The position numbers were made by a program, and so were the translations under genes. Positions 1-8,754 of a stretch of 33,323 nucleotides of DNA are shown here, piece after piece (position 1 is the stretch's first letter; each line of letters starts with the position of its first letter). Below the pieces are notes generated by a model. The model saw only the letters and a list, made by a program, of their open reading frames with translations, was not told the DNA's origin and made no database searches. Source of the stretch: Sphingomonadales bacterium (GTDB taxonomy: Bacteria; Pseudomonadota; Alphaproteobacteria; Sphingomonadales; Sphingomonadaceae); assembly GCA_006226685.1 (NCBI GenBank), contig SBGG01000057.1, positions 1 through 33,323 on the forward strand, read 5' to 3'.

Positions 1-848
1 CCTTCGCTGGCGTCGGCGATGAACTCCACCGTGCCCGCGCCGACATAATCGACCGCCTTTGCCGCTTTCACCGCCGCTTCGCAGACGGCGGCGCGGGTGG
101 CCTCGTCCATGCCGGGGGCGGGGGCTTCCTCGATCACCTTCTGGTGGCGGCGTTGCAGCGAGCAATCGCGCTCGAACAGGTGGACGACATGGCCGTGGCT
201 GTCGCCGAATATCTGCACCTCGATATGGCGGGGCGAGAGAATATATTTTTCGATCAGTACCCGGTCGTCGCCAAAGCTGGAGGCGGCCTCGCGTCGGCAG
301 GAAAGCAGGGCGTCGGCAAAGGCGGCGGCATCATCGACCCGCCGCATTCCCTTGCCGCCGCCGCCCGCGACGGCCTTGATGAGGACAGGGTAGCCGATCG
401 CGTCGGCCTCGGCCCGCAGGCGGTCCGGGCTCTGGTCCTCGCCCAGATAGCCGGGGGTGACCGGCACGCTCGCGGCGATCATCCGTTCTTTTGCCGCATC
501 CTTCAGGCCCATGGCGCGGATGCTGGCGGGATCGGGGCCGACCCAGACCAGTCCGGCATCCTTCACCGCCTGCGCGAAATCGGCATTTTCGGAGAGGAAG
601 CCATAGCCGGGATGGATCGCCTCCGCGCCGGTCTGGCGGGCGGCGGCGATGATAGTCTCGCCGATCAGATAGCTTTCCCGTGCGGGCGAGGGACCGATAT
701 GCACGGACTGGTCGGCCATGCGGACATGGGGGGCATGGGCGTCGGCATCGGAATAGACGGCGATGGTGCGAATGCCCATCGACCGGGCGGTGCGGAGAAT
801 GCGGCAGGCGATTTCGCCGCGATTGGCGATGAGGAGAGACTGGATCAC
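1..848 (-). CDS. mccA: Methylcrotonyl-CoA carboxylase biotin-carboxylase (alpha) subunit, 5' part only
   Basis: This reading frame starts at a GTG (846-848) and runs off the left edge, giving the first 282 residues. It begins MIQSLLIANRGEIACRI, the usual start of a biotin carboxylase N-domain. The HPGYGFLSEN motif lies at residues 79-88, the ATP-grasp glycine loop KAVAGGGGKGMR at 158-169, and ERDCSLQRRHQKVIEEAP at 226-243. The rest of the ATP-grasp domain, the C-terminal carboxylase part and the biotinyl domain would lie outside the window. The family carboxylates biotin with ATP and bicarbonate. The start is 4 bp after the mccB stop, so the two subunits are co-transcribed. Acetyl-, propionyl- and geranyl-CoA carboxylases look alike over this stretch. 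The methylcrotonyl assignment rests on the mccB and ivd neighbours. Confidence 0.9.
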   Translation of the reverse strand, partial: MIQSLLIANRGEIACRILRTARSMGIRTIAVYSDADAHAPHVRMADQSVHIGPSPARESYLIGETIIAAARQTGAEAIHPGYGFLSENADFAQAVKDAGLVWVGPDPASIRAMGLKDAAKERMIAASVPVTPGYLGEDQSPDRLRAEADAIGYPVLIKAVAGGGGKGMRRVDDAAAFADALLSCRREAASSFGDDRVLIEKYILSPRHIEVQIFGDSHGHVVHLFERDCSLQRRHQKVIEEAPAPGMDEATRAAVCEAAVKAAKAVDYVGAGTVEFIADASE

Positions 849-852
849 GGGC

Positions 853-2454
853 CTACATCCTGAAAATGCCGAACTGCGGGCGTTCGGAAATGGGGGCGTT
901 GAGGCAGGCGGCAAAGGCAAGGCCGAGCACATTGCGGGTCTGAGCGGGGTCGATCACCCCGTCGTCCCACAGCCGGGCGGTGGCGTGCCAGGGATTGCCT
1001 TCCTCTTCATATTTGCGGCGGATCGGCGCCTTGAATGCCTCGGCTTCTTCCGCCGTCCACCGGTCTGCTTCGCGATGGACGGTGGCAAGGACGCTGGCGG
1101 CCTGTTCCCCGCCCATCACGCTGATCCGGCTATTGGGCCAGGTGAAAAGGAAGCGGGGGCTGTAGGCCCGGCCGCACATGCCGTAATTGCCCGCGCCGAA
1201 GCTGCCGCCGATTAGCACCGTGACCTTCGGCACGCTGGCGGTGGCGACGGCGGTCACCAGTTTCGCGCCATGTTTGGCGATCCCTTCCGCTTCATATTTG
1301 CCGCCGACCATGAAACCGGAAATATTCTGGAGGAACAGCAGCGGGATACGGCGCTGACACGCCAGTTCGATGAAATGCGCGCCTTTTTGCGCACTTTCGG
1401 AGAATAGCACGCCATTATTGGCGAGGATCGCCACCGGCATGCCCCAGATATGGGCAAAGCCGCAGACGAGGGTCGTGCCGTAAAGCGCCTTGAATTCGTG
1501 AAAGGCGCTGTCGTCGACGATGCGGGCTATGATCTCGCGCACATCATAGGGCGCGCGCACGTCCTCGGGGATCAGGCCATATAGCTCCTCCGGATCGAAC
1601 CGGGGCGGACGCGGATCGGCCAGCGGCACGTCCGGCGTTCGGTCCTGCGGCACGGTCGCCATGATGTCGCGCATGATGGTGAGCGCATGGTCGTCATTTT
1701 CCGCGACATGATCGACAACGCCGGATTTACGCCCGTGCAGGTCGCCGCCGCCAAGATCCTCGGCGCTGATTTCCTCGCCGGTCGCGGCCTTTACCAGTGG
1801 CGGCCCCGCGAGGAAGATCGTACCCTGATCGCGGACGATCACCGTCTCGTCGGACATGGCGGGCACATAGGCGCCGCCAGCCGTGCAGCTTCCCATCACG
1901 CAGGCGATCTGGGGGATGCCCTTTGCCGACATCTGTGCCTGATTGAAGAAGATGCGCCCGAAATGATCGCGATCGGGAAAAACCTCGGCCTGATGCGGCA
2001 GGTTGGCGCCGCCGCTGTCGACCAGATAGAGGCAGGGCAGGCGGTTGGCTTCGGCGATTTCCTGCGCGCGCAGATGCTTCTTCACCGTCATCGGATAATA
2101 GGTGCCACCCTTGACCGTGGCATCGTTGCAGACGATCATCGCCGTCCGCCCTGCCACCCGGCCGATGCCGGTGATAAGGCCCGCGCCGGGGACTTCGCCG
2201 CCATAGAGGTCGCAGGCGGCGAGCTGGCCGATTTCGAGGAAGGGGGATCCGGGGTCGAGCAGTCGCTCCACCCGGTCGCGGGGCAGCAGCTTGCCGCGGG
2301 ACAGATGCCGCTCGCGCGCCTTTTCGCTGCCGCCGAGTGCGGCCTGTGCCACTCGCTCATGCAACTCGTCGCGTAGCGCGCGGTTATGCGCGGTCCGGGC
2401 TTCCGTTGCCGGATCGTCGGCGCGGTAACGGGTCGAAAGGAGGGGGGCGCTCAT
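853..2454 (-). CDS. mccB: Methylcrotonyl-CoA carboxylase carboxyltransferase (beta) subunit
   Basis: The 533-residue protein has the usual length and architecture of MCC beta: two crotonase-like carboxyltransferase halves. Recognisable blocks are [20 protein letters not shown] near residue 81, [14 protein letters not shown] near 114, the oxyanion-hole glycines of [16 protein letters not shown] in the N-half and [16 protein letters not shown] in the C-half. It transfers the carboxyl group from biotin on the alpha subunit to C4 of 3-methylcrotonyl-CoA, giving 3-methylglutaconyl-CoA in leucine breakdown. Its ATG overlaps the ivd stop by 4 bp (ATGA at 2451-2454) and its TAG is followed 4 bp later by mccA, so it sits in the middle of a coupled operon. 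Propionyl-CoA carboxylase beta is the main alternative. The long N-terminal lead before the CT domain and the ivd neighbour favour MCC. Confidence 0.93.
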   Translation of the reverse strand: MSAPLLSTRYRADDPATEARTAHNRALRDELHERVAQAALGGSEKARERHLSRGKLLPRDRVERLLDPGSPFLEIGQLAACDLYGGEVPGAGLITGIGRVAGRTAMIVCNDATVKGGTYYPMTVKKHLRAQEIAEANRLPCLYLVDSGGANLPHQAEVFPDRDHFGRIFFNQAQMSAKGIPQIACVMGSCTAGGAYVPAMSDETVIVRDQGTIFLAGPPLVKAATGEEISAEDLGGGDLHGRKSGVVDHVAENDDHALTIMRDIMATVPQDRTPDVPLADPRPPRFDPEELYGLIPEDVRAPYDVREIIARIVDDSAFHEFKALYGTTLVCGFAHIWGMPVAILANNGVLFSESAQKGAHFIELACQRRIPLLFLQNISGFMVGGKYEAEGIAKHGAKLVTAVATASVPKVTVLIGGSFGAGNYGMCGRAYSPRFLFTWPNSRISVMGGEQAASVLATVHREADRWTAEEAEAFKAPIRRKYEEEGNPWHATARLWDDGVIDPAQTRNVLGLAFAACLNAPISERPQFGIFRM

Positions 2455-3605
2455 GCTCCGATCAGCTCCCGCCCAATCAGCATGCGGCGGATCTCATTGG
2501 TCCCCGCGCCGATGTCGAGCAGCTTGGCATCGCGCATATAGCGTTCCACCGGCCAGTCCCTGGTATAGCCCGCGCCGCCCAGTGCCTGCACGGCCTCCAG
2601 CGCGACCTTCATCGCATTTTCGCTGGCGAGGAGGATCGCGCCCGCCGCATCGAAACGGGTGGTCCGGCCCGCATCGCAGGCCCGCGCCACCGCATAGACA
2701 TAGGCGCGCGCACTGTTGAGCGCGACATACATGTCGGCGATCTTGGCCTGCATGAGCTGGAACGCGCCGATCGGCTTGCCGAACTGTTTACGGTCGCGGA
2801 CATAGGGCAGAACGGTATCGAGACAGGCCTGCATCAGACCGAGCTGAATACCGGCGAGCACCGTCCGTTCATAGTCGAGACCCGACATCAGCACGCCGAC
2901 CCCGCCGCCCAGCGGCCCCATGATATTGTCTTCCGGCACTTCGCAATCGTCGAAAACCAATTCGGCGGTTGGCGACCCGCGCATGCCGACTTTCTCGATC
3001 TTCTGCCCGATGGAAAAGCCCTTCATGCCTTTTTCGATCAGGAAGGTGGTGATGCCGCGCGCGCCGGCTTCCGGCTCGGTCTTGGCATAGACCACCAGCG
3101 TGTCGGCATAGGGAGCATTGGTGATCCAGAATTTTGTGCCATTGAGGATGTAGCGGTCGCCTTTCTTTTCGGCGCGCAGCTTCATCGACACCACGTCCGA
3201 TCCGGCTCCTGCCTCCGACATGGCAAGGCTGCCCACATGCGCGCCGGAAATCAGACCCGGCAGATATTTCTGCTTCTGCGCTTCATTGCCCCAGCGGCGG
3301 ATCTGGTTGACGCACAGGTTGGAATGCGCGCCATAGGACAGACCGACCGAGGCCGATGCCCGGGCGATTTCCTCCTGGGCGACGACATGCTCCAGATAGC
3401 CGAGGCCAAGGCCGCCCCATTGCTCTTCCACGGTGATGCCGTGAAGGCCGAGATCCCCCATGGCGGGCCAGAGCTCGTCACGCGGGAACCAGTCCTCCGC
3501 ATCCACCTTCGCCGCGAGCGGCTGAATCTTGTCCATGGCGAAGCGGGAGGTGGTATCCCGAATCATGTCCGCTGTTTCGCCCAGCCCGAAATCCATCATA
3601 TCCAT
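2451..3605 (-). CDS. ivd: Isovaleryl-CoA dehydrogenase
   Basis: This is a 384-residue acyl-CoA dehydrogenase of normal length. The FAD/substrate motif [16 protein letters not shown] is at residues 127-142 and the C-terminal [14 protein letters not shown] ends the fold. The catalytic base supports IVD specifically: Glu246 in [10 protein letters not shown] matches the position of human IVD Glu254, while the place where medium-chain enzymes carry their glutamate is alanine here (DIGAGTNE). The enzyme oxidises isovaleryl-CoA to 3-methylcrotonyl-CoA and passes electrons to ETF. It is the first gene of the leftward leucine operon and overlaps mccB by 4 bp. A purine-rich AAGGAAGGA lies about 10 nt before the ATG, which supports this start. 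MDMMDF offers further in-frame ATGs just downstream. Confidence 0.94.
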   Translation of the reverse strand: MDMMDFGLGETADMIRDTTSRFAMDKIQPLAAKVDAEDWFPRDELWPAMGDLGLHGITVEEQWGGLGLGYLEHVVAQEEIARASASVGLSYGAHSNLCVNQIRRWGNEAQKQKYLPGLISGAHVGSLAMSEAGAGSDVVSMKLRAEKKGDRYILNGTKFWITNAPYADTLVVYAKTEPEAGARGITTFLIEKGMKGFSIGQKIEKVGMRGSPTAELVFDDCEVPEDNIMGPLGGGVGVLMSGLDYERTVLAGIQLGLMQACLDTVLPYVRDRKQFGKPIGAFQLMQAKIADMYVALNSARAYVYAVARACDAGRTTRFDAAGAILLASENAMKVALEAVQALGGAGYTRDWPVERYMRDAKLLDIGAGTNEIRRMLIGRELIGA

Positions 3606-3706
3606 GGCCGCGTCATCCTTCCTTGCAGGAGCATATAGTTTTTCGGGGAGAGTGTACCGACAGAGCCATCATAGGAAAAATTGAAAGATTAAGACGGATA
3701 TTATAG
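3606..3706. promoter_or_regulatory. Divergent control region between ivd and the LysR-type gene
   Basis: These 101 bp separate the divergent start codons of ivd and the LysR-type gene and must hold both promoters. The stretch is clearly more AT-rich than its flanks (3671-3706). On the minus strand an AAGGAAGGA ribosome-binding site precedes ivd. On the plus strand AAGACGGA (3691-3698) is a weak possible ribosome-binding site for the regulator. I see TTGAAA at 3681 but no convincingly spaced -10, so I do not place promoters. LysR-type regulators often control the gene divergent from them, so ivd-mccBA is a reasonable but unproven target. Confidence 0.5.
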
Positions 3707-3717
3707 ATGGTGTCTAT
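3703..3717. promoter_or_regulatory. Candidate LysR-type operator (LTTR box) over the regulator start codon
   Basis: A perfect inverted repeat ATAGA-N5-TCTAT contains a T-N11-A core (3705-3717 approximately), the generic recognition pattern of LysR-type regulators. It overlaps the first ATG (3707) and abuts a second in-frame ATG at 3716. Binding here would be expected to repress the regulator's own gene. Such a short repeat in an AT-rich stretch can occur by chance. Confidence 0.4.
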
Positions 3718-4597
3718 GATAGACCGATATCTTCTGCGCTATTTTCTGGCGGTGATCGATCAGGGGAATTTTTCGCGGGCGGCGGTGCACTGTAACGTGT
3801 CTCAGCCGACGCTTTCCGCCGGCATCGCCAAGCTGGAGGCCTCGCTCGGCAGCCAGTTGTTTCACCGCACCAACCGGCGGGTGGAACTGACCGAGGCCGG
3901 GGTTGCGCTGGCCCGTCATGCGCGCCGGATCGAGGCGGAGTTTCTGGCCGTCGAGCGGGATATTCAGGGCAATCGGCATATATCGACGCTGCGTCTGGGC
4001 GTGCTTGCGACGATTCCGGGGGAATGGATCGGGAATTTTGTGGCCCGGCTGCGCGCCACCGAGCCGGATCAGAGGGTCGAACTGGTCGAGGGGCGGGAAC
4101 GGGACCTTGTCGAGCGATTGATGCGCGGCCGGATTGATGTCGCGCTGACGATATTGCGCAAGGATGATGGTCGGCTCAGGCAAGAGGCGTTGTTCAGCGA
4201 AGGCTATGCGCTGGCGATGGCGGCGAACCATCCGCTGGCGCAGGAAGCCTGTATCGACGGAGCCGATCTGGCCGATCAGCCGATGATCGTCCGGCGGCAT
4301 TGCGAATTGCTGTCGGAAACCAGCCGCTATTTTACCGCGCGCGGCGTCCGGCCCTTTTTCCCTGCGCGCACCACCAGTGATGACCGGGCGCTGCAACTGG
4401 TCCGGGCGGGGCTGGGCGTAACGGTGATGCCGGACGGATTCCGGATGGCGGGCGTCGTGCGTCCGCAACTGCTCGACTTTCCCTTCGTTCGTGAGATCGG
4501 CCTCATGGTCGCACCGCATGGCGATGCGTCCGCATTATTGTCCGGTGCTGCGCTGCGCACCCTCATCGAAACGCTTGAGGCACGGGACGATATGTGA
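3707..4597 (+). CDS. LysR-family transcriptional regulator
   Basis: This 296-residue protein has the standard LysR layout. A winged helix-turn-helix lies at about residues 5-65 (LLRYFLAVIDQGNFSRAAVH, then VSQPTLSAGIAKLEASLGSQLF). A periplasmic-binding-protein-like effector domain fills residues ~93-290. It is a cytoplasmic, DNA-binding, ligand-responsive regulator; the ligand is unknown. It is divergent from ivd-mccBA, so it may control leucine catabolism, although the liu regulators described in other proteobacteria belong to the MerR or TetR families. An internal ATG at 3716 (MIDRYLL) would give 293 residues and is equally plausible. It converges on the Lrp-type gene with only 15 bp between the two stops. 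Confidence 0.9.
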   Translation: MVSMIDRYLLRYFLAVIDQGNFSRAAVHCNVSQPTLSAGIAKLEASLGSQLFHRTNRRVELTEAGVALARHARRIEAEFLAVERDIQGNRHISTLRLGVLATIPGEWIGNFVARLRATEPDQRVELVEGRERDLVERLMRGRIDVALTILRKDDGRLRQEALFSEGYALAMAANHPLAQEACIDGADLADQPMIVRRHCELLSETSRYFTARGVRPFFPARTTSDDRALQLVRAGLGVTVMPDGFRMAGVVRPQLLDFPFVREIGLMVAPHGDASALLSGAALRTLIETLEARDDM

Positions 4598-4612
4598 TGC
4601 GGCGCCCGGGTG

Positions 4613-5065
4613 TCAGACCGGCAGATCCGTGGTCATTTTCACGCATTTCAGTGCAAAGCTGGAATTGACCGCCGCGACGCCGGGCAGGTGAAGCAGTATC
4701 TTTTTCAGGAAGTGCTCATAATCCTCGATATTATGGGCGACGATGCGCAGCAGATAATCGGCCTCGCCGCTCATCGAGAAACATTCGACGACTTGCGGAT
4801 GGTCCCGGACGGCCTCTTCCAGCACGATGAGCGTGTCTTCGTCATGGCGGCTCAGCCGGACATGGGCAAAGACAGTGACCGGGAAACCGACCTTGCGGGG
4901 ATCGAGCAATACCGCGCGGCCCGCGATGATTCCGCTTTCCTCCAGCGCCTTTACCCGCCGCCAGCACGGCGTCTGAGACAGACCGACTCGCTCGGCAAGG
5001 CCCGCCATGGTGATGTCCGGTTCGGTTTGAAGCGTGCGCAGGATTTTCCGGTCAAAATCATCCAT
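4613..5065 (-). CDS. bkdR: Lrp/AsnC-family regulator, probable BkdR
   Basis: The 150-residue product has an AsnC-type helix-turn-helix at about residues 4-60 (LAERVGLSQTPCWRRVKALEESG) and a RAM/ligand-binding domain at ~65-145 (VRDHPQVVECFSMSGEADYLLRIVA). I chose the ATG at 5065 (MDDFDRKI), the canonical AsnC-family start, with AGGA about 11 nt upstream. The longer form from 5113 adds 16 residues not expected in the family. It is divergent from the branched-chain dehydrogenase operon. In Pseudomonas putida an Lrp-type protein, BkdR, activates the bkd operon from the same arrangement, so the same role is inferred here. Such proteins usually act as octamers or dimers that bend DNA and sense amino acids. 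Confidence 0.88.
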   Translation of the reverse strand: MDDFDRKILRTLQTEPDITMAGLAERVGLSQTPCWRRVKALEESGIIAGRAVLLDPRKVGFPVTVFAHVRLSRHDEDTLIVLEEAVRDHPQVVECFSMSGEADYLLRIVAHNIEDYEHFLKKILLHLPGVAAVNSSFALKCVKMTTDLPV

Positions 5066-5198
5066 GAAACATATATTCCTATATTTCTCTCTTAATGAGA
5101 ACAAAAATCTCAAACATCGCTGCTGGACGTTGATAATGGCAAAGAAATTCTCGCGAAAGAGGATTATTCTTATGGCTCATTGAATTTGAGGGTGTGCC
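5066..5198. promoter_or_regulatory. Divergent bkdR / bkdA1 control region with a TGAGA-N7-TCTCA repeat
   Basis: This 133-bp AT-rich interval separates the two start codons. It contains a perfect inverted repeat TGAGA (5096-5100) and TCTCA (5108-5112) around an A-rich 7-bp spacer. That shape fits Lrp-type sites, which are degenerate palindromes with an AT-rich centre. A GAGGG ribosome-binding site lies 7 nt before the bkdA1 ATG. I could not place a -35/-10 pair with confidence. TTGATA at 5130 and TATTCT at 5165 are too far apart to form one promoter. Confidence 0.45.
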
Positions 5199-6425
5199 AT
5201 GCCTGATCCGCGTCTGGAATTATATATTCCCGAGCCCCGCCATCGTCCGGGGGATCGCCCGTCCTTTGAGCATCTGGCCCTGCCGGTGGCAGGGGAAACC
5301 CGCCGCCCGGACGTTCTGGAGGAAGAGTCGGCGATGCGCGACATGCCCTTCGGGCTGGTGCGGGTGCTGGATGAAGCGGGGCAGGCTGTCGGCCCCTGGG
5401 CGCCCGACATCGCGCCGGACCTGTTGCGCGAAGGGTTGCGTGCGATGCTTCTTACCCGCCTGTTCGATGATCGGCTGTTCCGGGCGCACCGTCAGGGCAA
5501 GACCAGTTTCTACATGAAATCGCTCGGCGAAGAAGCGATCGGTGCGGCGCAGGCGATGGCGCTCTCTGCCGGGGATATGTGCTTCCCGACCTATCGCGTG
5601 CTGTCCTGGCTGATGGCGCGTCGCTATCCGCTGATCGATCTCGTCAACCAGATTTTCTCCAACGAGAAGGACCCGCTAAAGGGGCGGCAGTTGCCGATCC
5701 TCTATTCGGCGCGGGATTACGGCTTTTATTCGCTGTCGGGCAATCTCGGCAGCCGTTTTGGCCATGCGGTCGGTTGGGCGATGGCGTCTGCCTATCGCAA
5801 TGACGACAAGATCGCGCTCGCCTATATTGGTGAGGGGTCGACGGCGGAAGGAAATTTCCACGAGGGGCTGACCTTTGCCGGGGTCTATCATGCCCCCTGC
5901 ATATTGTGCATCACCAATAATCAGTGGGCGATTTCCAGCTTTTCCGGCATTGCGGGCGGTAATGAAACGACCTTCGCGGCCAAGGCGATCGGTCATGGGC
6001 TGCCGGGCCTGCGGGTCGACGGCAATGATTTTCTCGCCATCTGGGCGGCGACGCGCTGGGCCGCCGAACGTGCACGGGCCAACCGGGGCGCGACCCTGAT
6101 CGAATTGTTCACCTATCGCGCGGCGGGGCATTCGACCAGTGACGACCCGACCAAATATCGCCCTTCAGACGAGGCTGAGGCATGGCCGCTGGGCGATCCG
6201 ATCGACCGGCTGAAGCAGCATTTGATCGCGATCGGCGAATGGGATGAGGAACGCCATGCCGCCCTTGCCGAGGGCCTGGATAACGAGGTGCGCGCCGCCG
6301 TGAAGGAGGCCGAGGCGGTGGGAACGCTCGGTAAGTCCAAGCCATCCGTTCGCGAAATGTTTGAGGACGTGTTCGAAACGCCGGATTGGCGCCTTATCGA
6401 ACAACGGCGGGAACTGGGGATCTGA
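5199..6425 (+). CDS. bkdA1: Branched-chain 2-oxoacid dehydrogenase E1 component, alpha subunit
   Basis: This 408-residue protein is close in length to P. putida BkdA1 and has the same long N-terminal lead. The thiamine-diphosphate motif starts at GEGSTAEG (211-218) and ends at the NNQW asparagines (240-243). The regulatory loop YRAAGHSTSDDPTKYR (306-321) matches the region phosphorylated in the mammalian enzyme, which is a marker of branched-chain rather than pyruvate E1 alpha. With the beta subunit it decarboxylates the 2-oxoacids of valine, leucine and isoleucine and acylates lipoyl-E2. It is the first gene of a four-gene operon. The beta gene follows after 2 bp. Confidence 0.95.
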   Translation: MPDPRLELYIPEPRHRPGDRPSFEHLALPVAGETRRPDVLEEESAMRDMPFGLVRVLDEAGQAVGPWAPDIAPDLLREGLRAMLLTRLFDDRLFRAHRQGKTSFYMKSLGEEAIGAAQAMALSAGDMCFPTYRVLSWLMARRYPLIDLVNQIFSNEKDPLKGRQLPILYSARDYGFYSLSGNLGSRFGHAVGWAMASAYRNDDKIALAYIGEGSTAEGNFHEGLTFAGVYHAPCILCITNNQWAISSFSGIAGGNETTFAAKAIGHGLPGLRVDGNDFLAIWAATRWAAERARANRGATLIELFTYRAAGHSTSDDPTKYRPSDEAEAWPLGDPIDRLKQHLIAIGEWDEERHAALAEGLDNEVRAAVKEAEAVGTLGKSKPSVREMFEDVFETPDWRLIEQRRELGI

Positions 6426-6427
6426 CC

Positions 6428-7441
6428 ATGACCGTGATGAACATGATACAGGCCCTCAATTCGGCACTCGACGTGATGCTGGAGCGCGATCCCGATACGC
6501 TGATCTTCGGCGAGGATGCCGGCTATTTCGGTGGCGTGTTCCGCGTGACCGACGGGCTGCAGAAAAAACATGGTCTTAAGCGCTGTTTCGATACCCCGAT
6601 CGCCGAGGGCGGCATTATCGCGACGGCCATCGGCATGGGCGCCTATGGCCTGAGGCCGATCGCCGAAATCCAGTTCGTCGATTATATCCTGCCGGCCTTC
6701 GATCAGTTGGTGAGCGAGGCGGCGCGGCTGCGCTATCGATCCGGCGGGGAATTCCATGCGCCGATCACGGTGCGAGCCCCCTATGGCGGCGGCATATTCG
6801 GCGGCCAGACCCATAGTCAGAGCCCGGAGGCGATTTTTGCCCATGTCACGGGGCTGAAAACGGTGATCCCGTCCAATCCCCATGATGCCAAAGGCCTGCT
6901 GATCGCTTCGATCGAGGATAATGATCCTGTTATCTTCCTGGAACCCAAGCGGCTTTACAATGGTCCCTTTGACGGGCGCCATGGCGAAAAGCTGAAGACA
7001 TGGGCCGGTGATCCGTTGGCCGAGGTGCCCGAAGGCTATTATACCGTGCCGCTCGGCAAGGCCTCGGTGGTGCGGGAAGGCGCGGACGTGACCATATTGG
7101 CTTATGGCACGATGGTGCATGTCGCCCGCGCCGGGATTGAGGATAGCGGCATCGATGCCGAACTGATCGATCTGCGGTCCATCGTTCCGCTTGATATCGA
7201 AACGATCACTGCGTCGGTTGCGAAGACGGGGCGGTGTGTCATCGTTCACGAGGCATCGCGCTTCGGCGGTTTCGGCGGGGAATTGTCCGCGTTGGTGCAG
7301 GAGCGCTGTTTCTGGGCGTTGAAAAGCCCGATCGAGCGGGTCGCGGGATGGGACACGCCTTATCCTCATGCCTTTGAGTGGGATTATTTTCCGGGGCCCG
7401 GCCGGATCGCAGCCGCGCTTGCCCGTGTCATGGAGAATTGA
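6428..7441 (+). CDS. bkdA2: Branched-chain 2-oxoacid dehydrogenase E1 component, beta subunit
   Basis: The protein of 337 residues is of usual size. It has the transketolase pyrimidine-binding domain in the N-half (LIFGEDAGYFGGVFRVTDGL, RCFDTPIAEGGIIATAIGMG) and the transketolase C-terminal domain in the second half (ELIDLRSIVPLD, VIVHEASRFGGFGGEL). It completes the alpha2-beta2 E1 heterotetramer. The start is the ATG at 6428, 2 bp after the bkdA1 stop and preceded by GGGGAT. An upstream in-frame start at 6386 would lie inside bkdA1 and adds residues unlike the family. E2 follows 2 bp after the stop. Confidence 0.95.
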   Translation: MTVMNMIQALNSALDVMLERDPDTLIFGEDAGYFGGVFRVTDGLQKKHGLKRCFDTPIAEGGIIATAIGMGAYGLRPIAEIQFVDYILPAFDQLVSEAARLRYRSGGEFHAPITVRAPYGGGIFGGQTHSQSPEAIFAHVTGLKTVIPSNPHDAKGLLIASIEDNDPVIFLEPKRLYNGPFDGRHGEKLKTWAGDPLAEVPEGYYTVPLGKASVVREGADVTILAYGTMVHVARAGIEDSGIDAELIDLRSIVPLDIETITASVAKTGRCVIVHEASRFGGFGGELSALVQERCFWALKSPIERVAGWDTPYPHAFEWDYFPGPGRIAAALARVMEN

Positions 7442-7443
7442 TC

Positions 7444-8754
7444 ATGGGGCTTTACCATTTTCACCTGCCCGATGTGGGCGAAGGGGTTGCCGAGGCAGAG
7501 ATCATCGTCTGGCATGTGAAGCCGGGCGAACGGATCAGCGAGGATCAGAATCTGGTCGATGTGATGACCGACAAGGCCACAGTGGAGATGACCTCGCCCG
7601 TCGATGGGGTTGTGCTGGCGGTTCATGGCGAAGTGGGCGCGATGATGCCCGTCGGTTCCGTGCTGGTGGAGCTGGAAGTGGAGGGCGCGGGCAATGTCGC
7701 GGCGGATGCCGTGGCGGAGAAACCAGCCGAGGCCCCGGAGAAAGCCGCGAAAAGCATCGCGCCACCGCTTCCCAAGGTCGAGCCGTCACCTGCCGTTACG
7801 TCTGCACCGGCACCGGCCGTTGCCGTTCCGGCGGCATCTTCCTCCGTATCGGCAGGGCGCGCGCGCAAGGTTGGGGAAGCCCCCTTTGCGGCCCCCGCGA
7901 CGCGCCGCCGCGCGCATGAACTGGGAATCCCGCTGCAATTCGTTCCCGGCACCGGGCCGGGCGGGCGCATATTGCCCGCCGACCTTGATGCCTATGTTGC
8001 CGCCGGCGGAGCATCAGGGGGAGCCGCATCCGTTGCGCGTGAACGCACAGGCGTCACGGAAGAACGCATTCTGGGCCTGCGCCGTAAAATCGCGGAAAAG
8101 ATGCAGGAGGCCAAGCGGCGCATCCCGCATATCGCCTATGTCGAGGAAATCGACGTCACCGAACTGGAGGCGTTGCGGCAGGACCTGAACGCCCATCGTC
8201 GGGAGGATGCGCCCAAGCTCACCCTGCTGCCTTTCTTCATTCGTGCGCTGGTGCAGATATTGCCCGGCTTTCCGCAGATCAACGCGCGCTATGATGACGA
8301 TGCCGGGGTGCTGCATCGCTATGAGGGCGTCCATGTCGGCATCGCCACCCAGACGCCCGGCGGCCTGATGGTGCCGGTGGTGCGCCATGCCGAGGCGCTC
8401 GACCTTTACGGCTGCGCCCGCGAACTGGCGCGCGTCGCCGCCGCCGCGCGGGGTGGTTCGGCGGCGCGGGAGGAGCTTTCCGGCTCCACCATCACCATCA
8501 CCTCGCTCGGGACGCTGGGCGGCATTGTTTCGACGCCGGTCATCAATCATCCCGAAGTGGCGATCATCGGCCCCAATAAGATCATGGAAAAGCCGGTGGT
8601 GCAGGGCAGCTTCCTTTCGGTGCGTAAGGTGATGAACCTGTCCTCCTCCTTCGATCACCGCATTGTCGACGGCTATGACGCCGCATTGTTCGTTCAGGCG
8701 CTGAAACGGGTGCTCGAGCATCCGGCCCTGTTGTTCATGGAGAAGGTCGCATGA
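7444..8754 (+). CDS. bkdB: Branched-chain 2-oxoacid dehydrogenase E2, dihydrolipoyl acyltransferase
   Basis: The 436-residue E2 has one lipoyl domain at residues ~3-78, with the lipoylated lysine at Lys44 in DVMTDKATVEM. An Ala/Pro/Val-rich linker spans ~80-145. The peripheral-subunit-binding domain follows at ~145-190 (TRRRAHELGIPL...GGRILPADLDAY). The catalytic domain runs from ~200 to the end with the active-site motif DHRIVDG (His405, Asp409). It transfers the acyl group from E1 to CoA and forms the complex core. The start at 7444 is 2 bp after the bkdA2 stop. Its end overlaps the E3 start by 4 bp (ATGA). Confidence 0.95.
   Translation: MGLYHFHLPDVGEGVAEAEIIVWHVKPGERISEDQNLVDVMTDKATVEMTSPVDGVVLAVHGEVGAMMPVGSVLVELEVEGAGNVAADAVAEKPAEAPEKAAKSIAPPLPKVEPSPAVTSAPAPAVAVPAASSSVSAGRARKVGEAPFAAPATRRRAHELGIPLQFVPGTGPGGRILPADLDAYVAAGGASGGAASVARERTGVTEERILGLRRKIAEKMQEAKRRIPHIAYVEEIDVTELEALRQDLNAHRREDAPKLTLLPFFIRALVQILPGFPQINARYDDDAGVLHRYEGVHVGIATQTPGGLMVPVVRHAEALDLYGCARELARVAAAARGGSAAREELSGSTITITSLGTLGGIVSTPVINHPEVAIIGPNKIMEKPVVQGSFLSVRKVMNLSSSFDHRIVDGYDAALFVQALKRVLEHPALLFMEKVA

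Noticed and set aside
2337..3638. 433-residue plus-strand frame opposite ivd
   Set aside because: Antisense to a well-conserved acyl-CoA dehydrogenase with catalytic residues in place; composition is typical of a codon-bias shadow.
3681..3707. Sigma-70 promoter for the LysR gene (TTGAAA with TATAGA)
   Set aside because: The spacer is only 15 bp and the -10 would overlap the start codon.
5048..5113. Longer start of the Lrp-type regulator at 5113
   Set aside because: Adds 16 residues outside the family; the ATG at 5065 gives the canonical N-terminus and has a ribosome-binding site.
6113..7369. 418-residue open frame antisense to bkdA1/bkdA2
   Set aside because: Antisense shadow over conserved transketolase-type domains; no recognisable domain.
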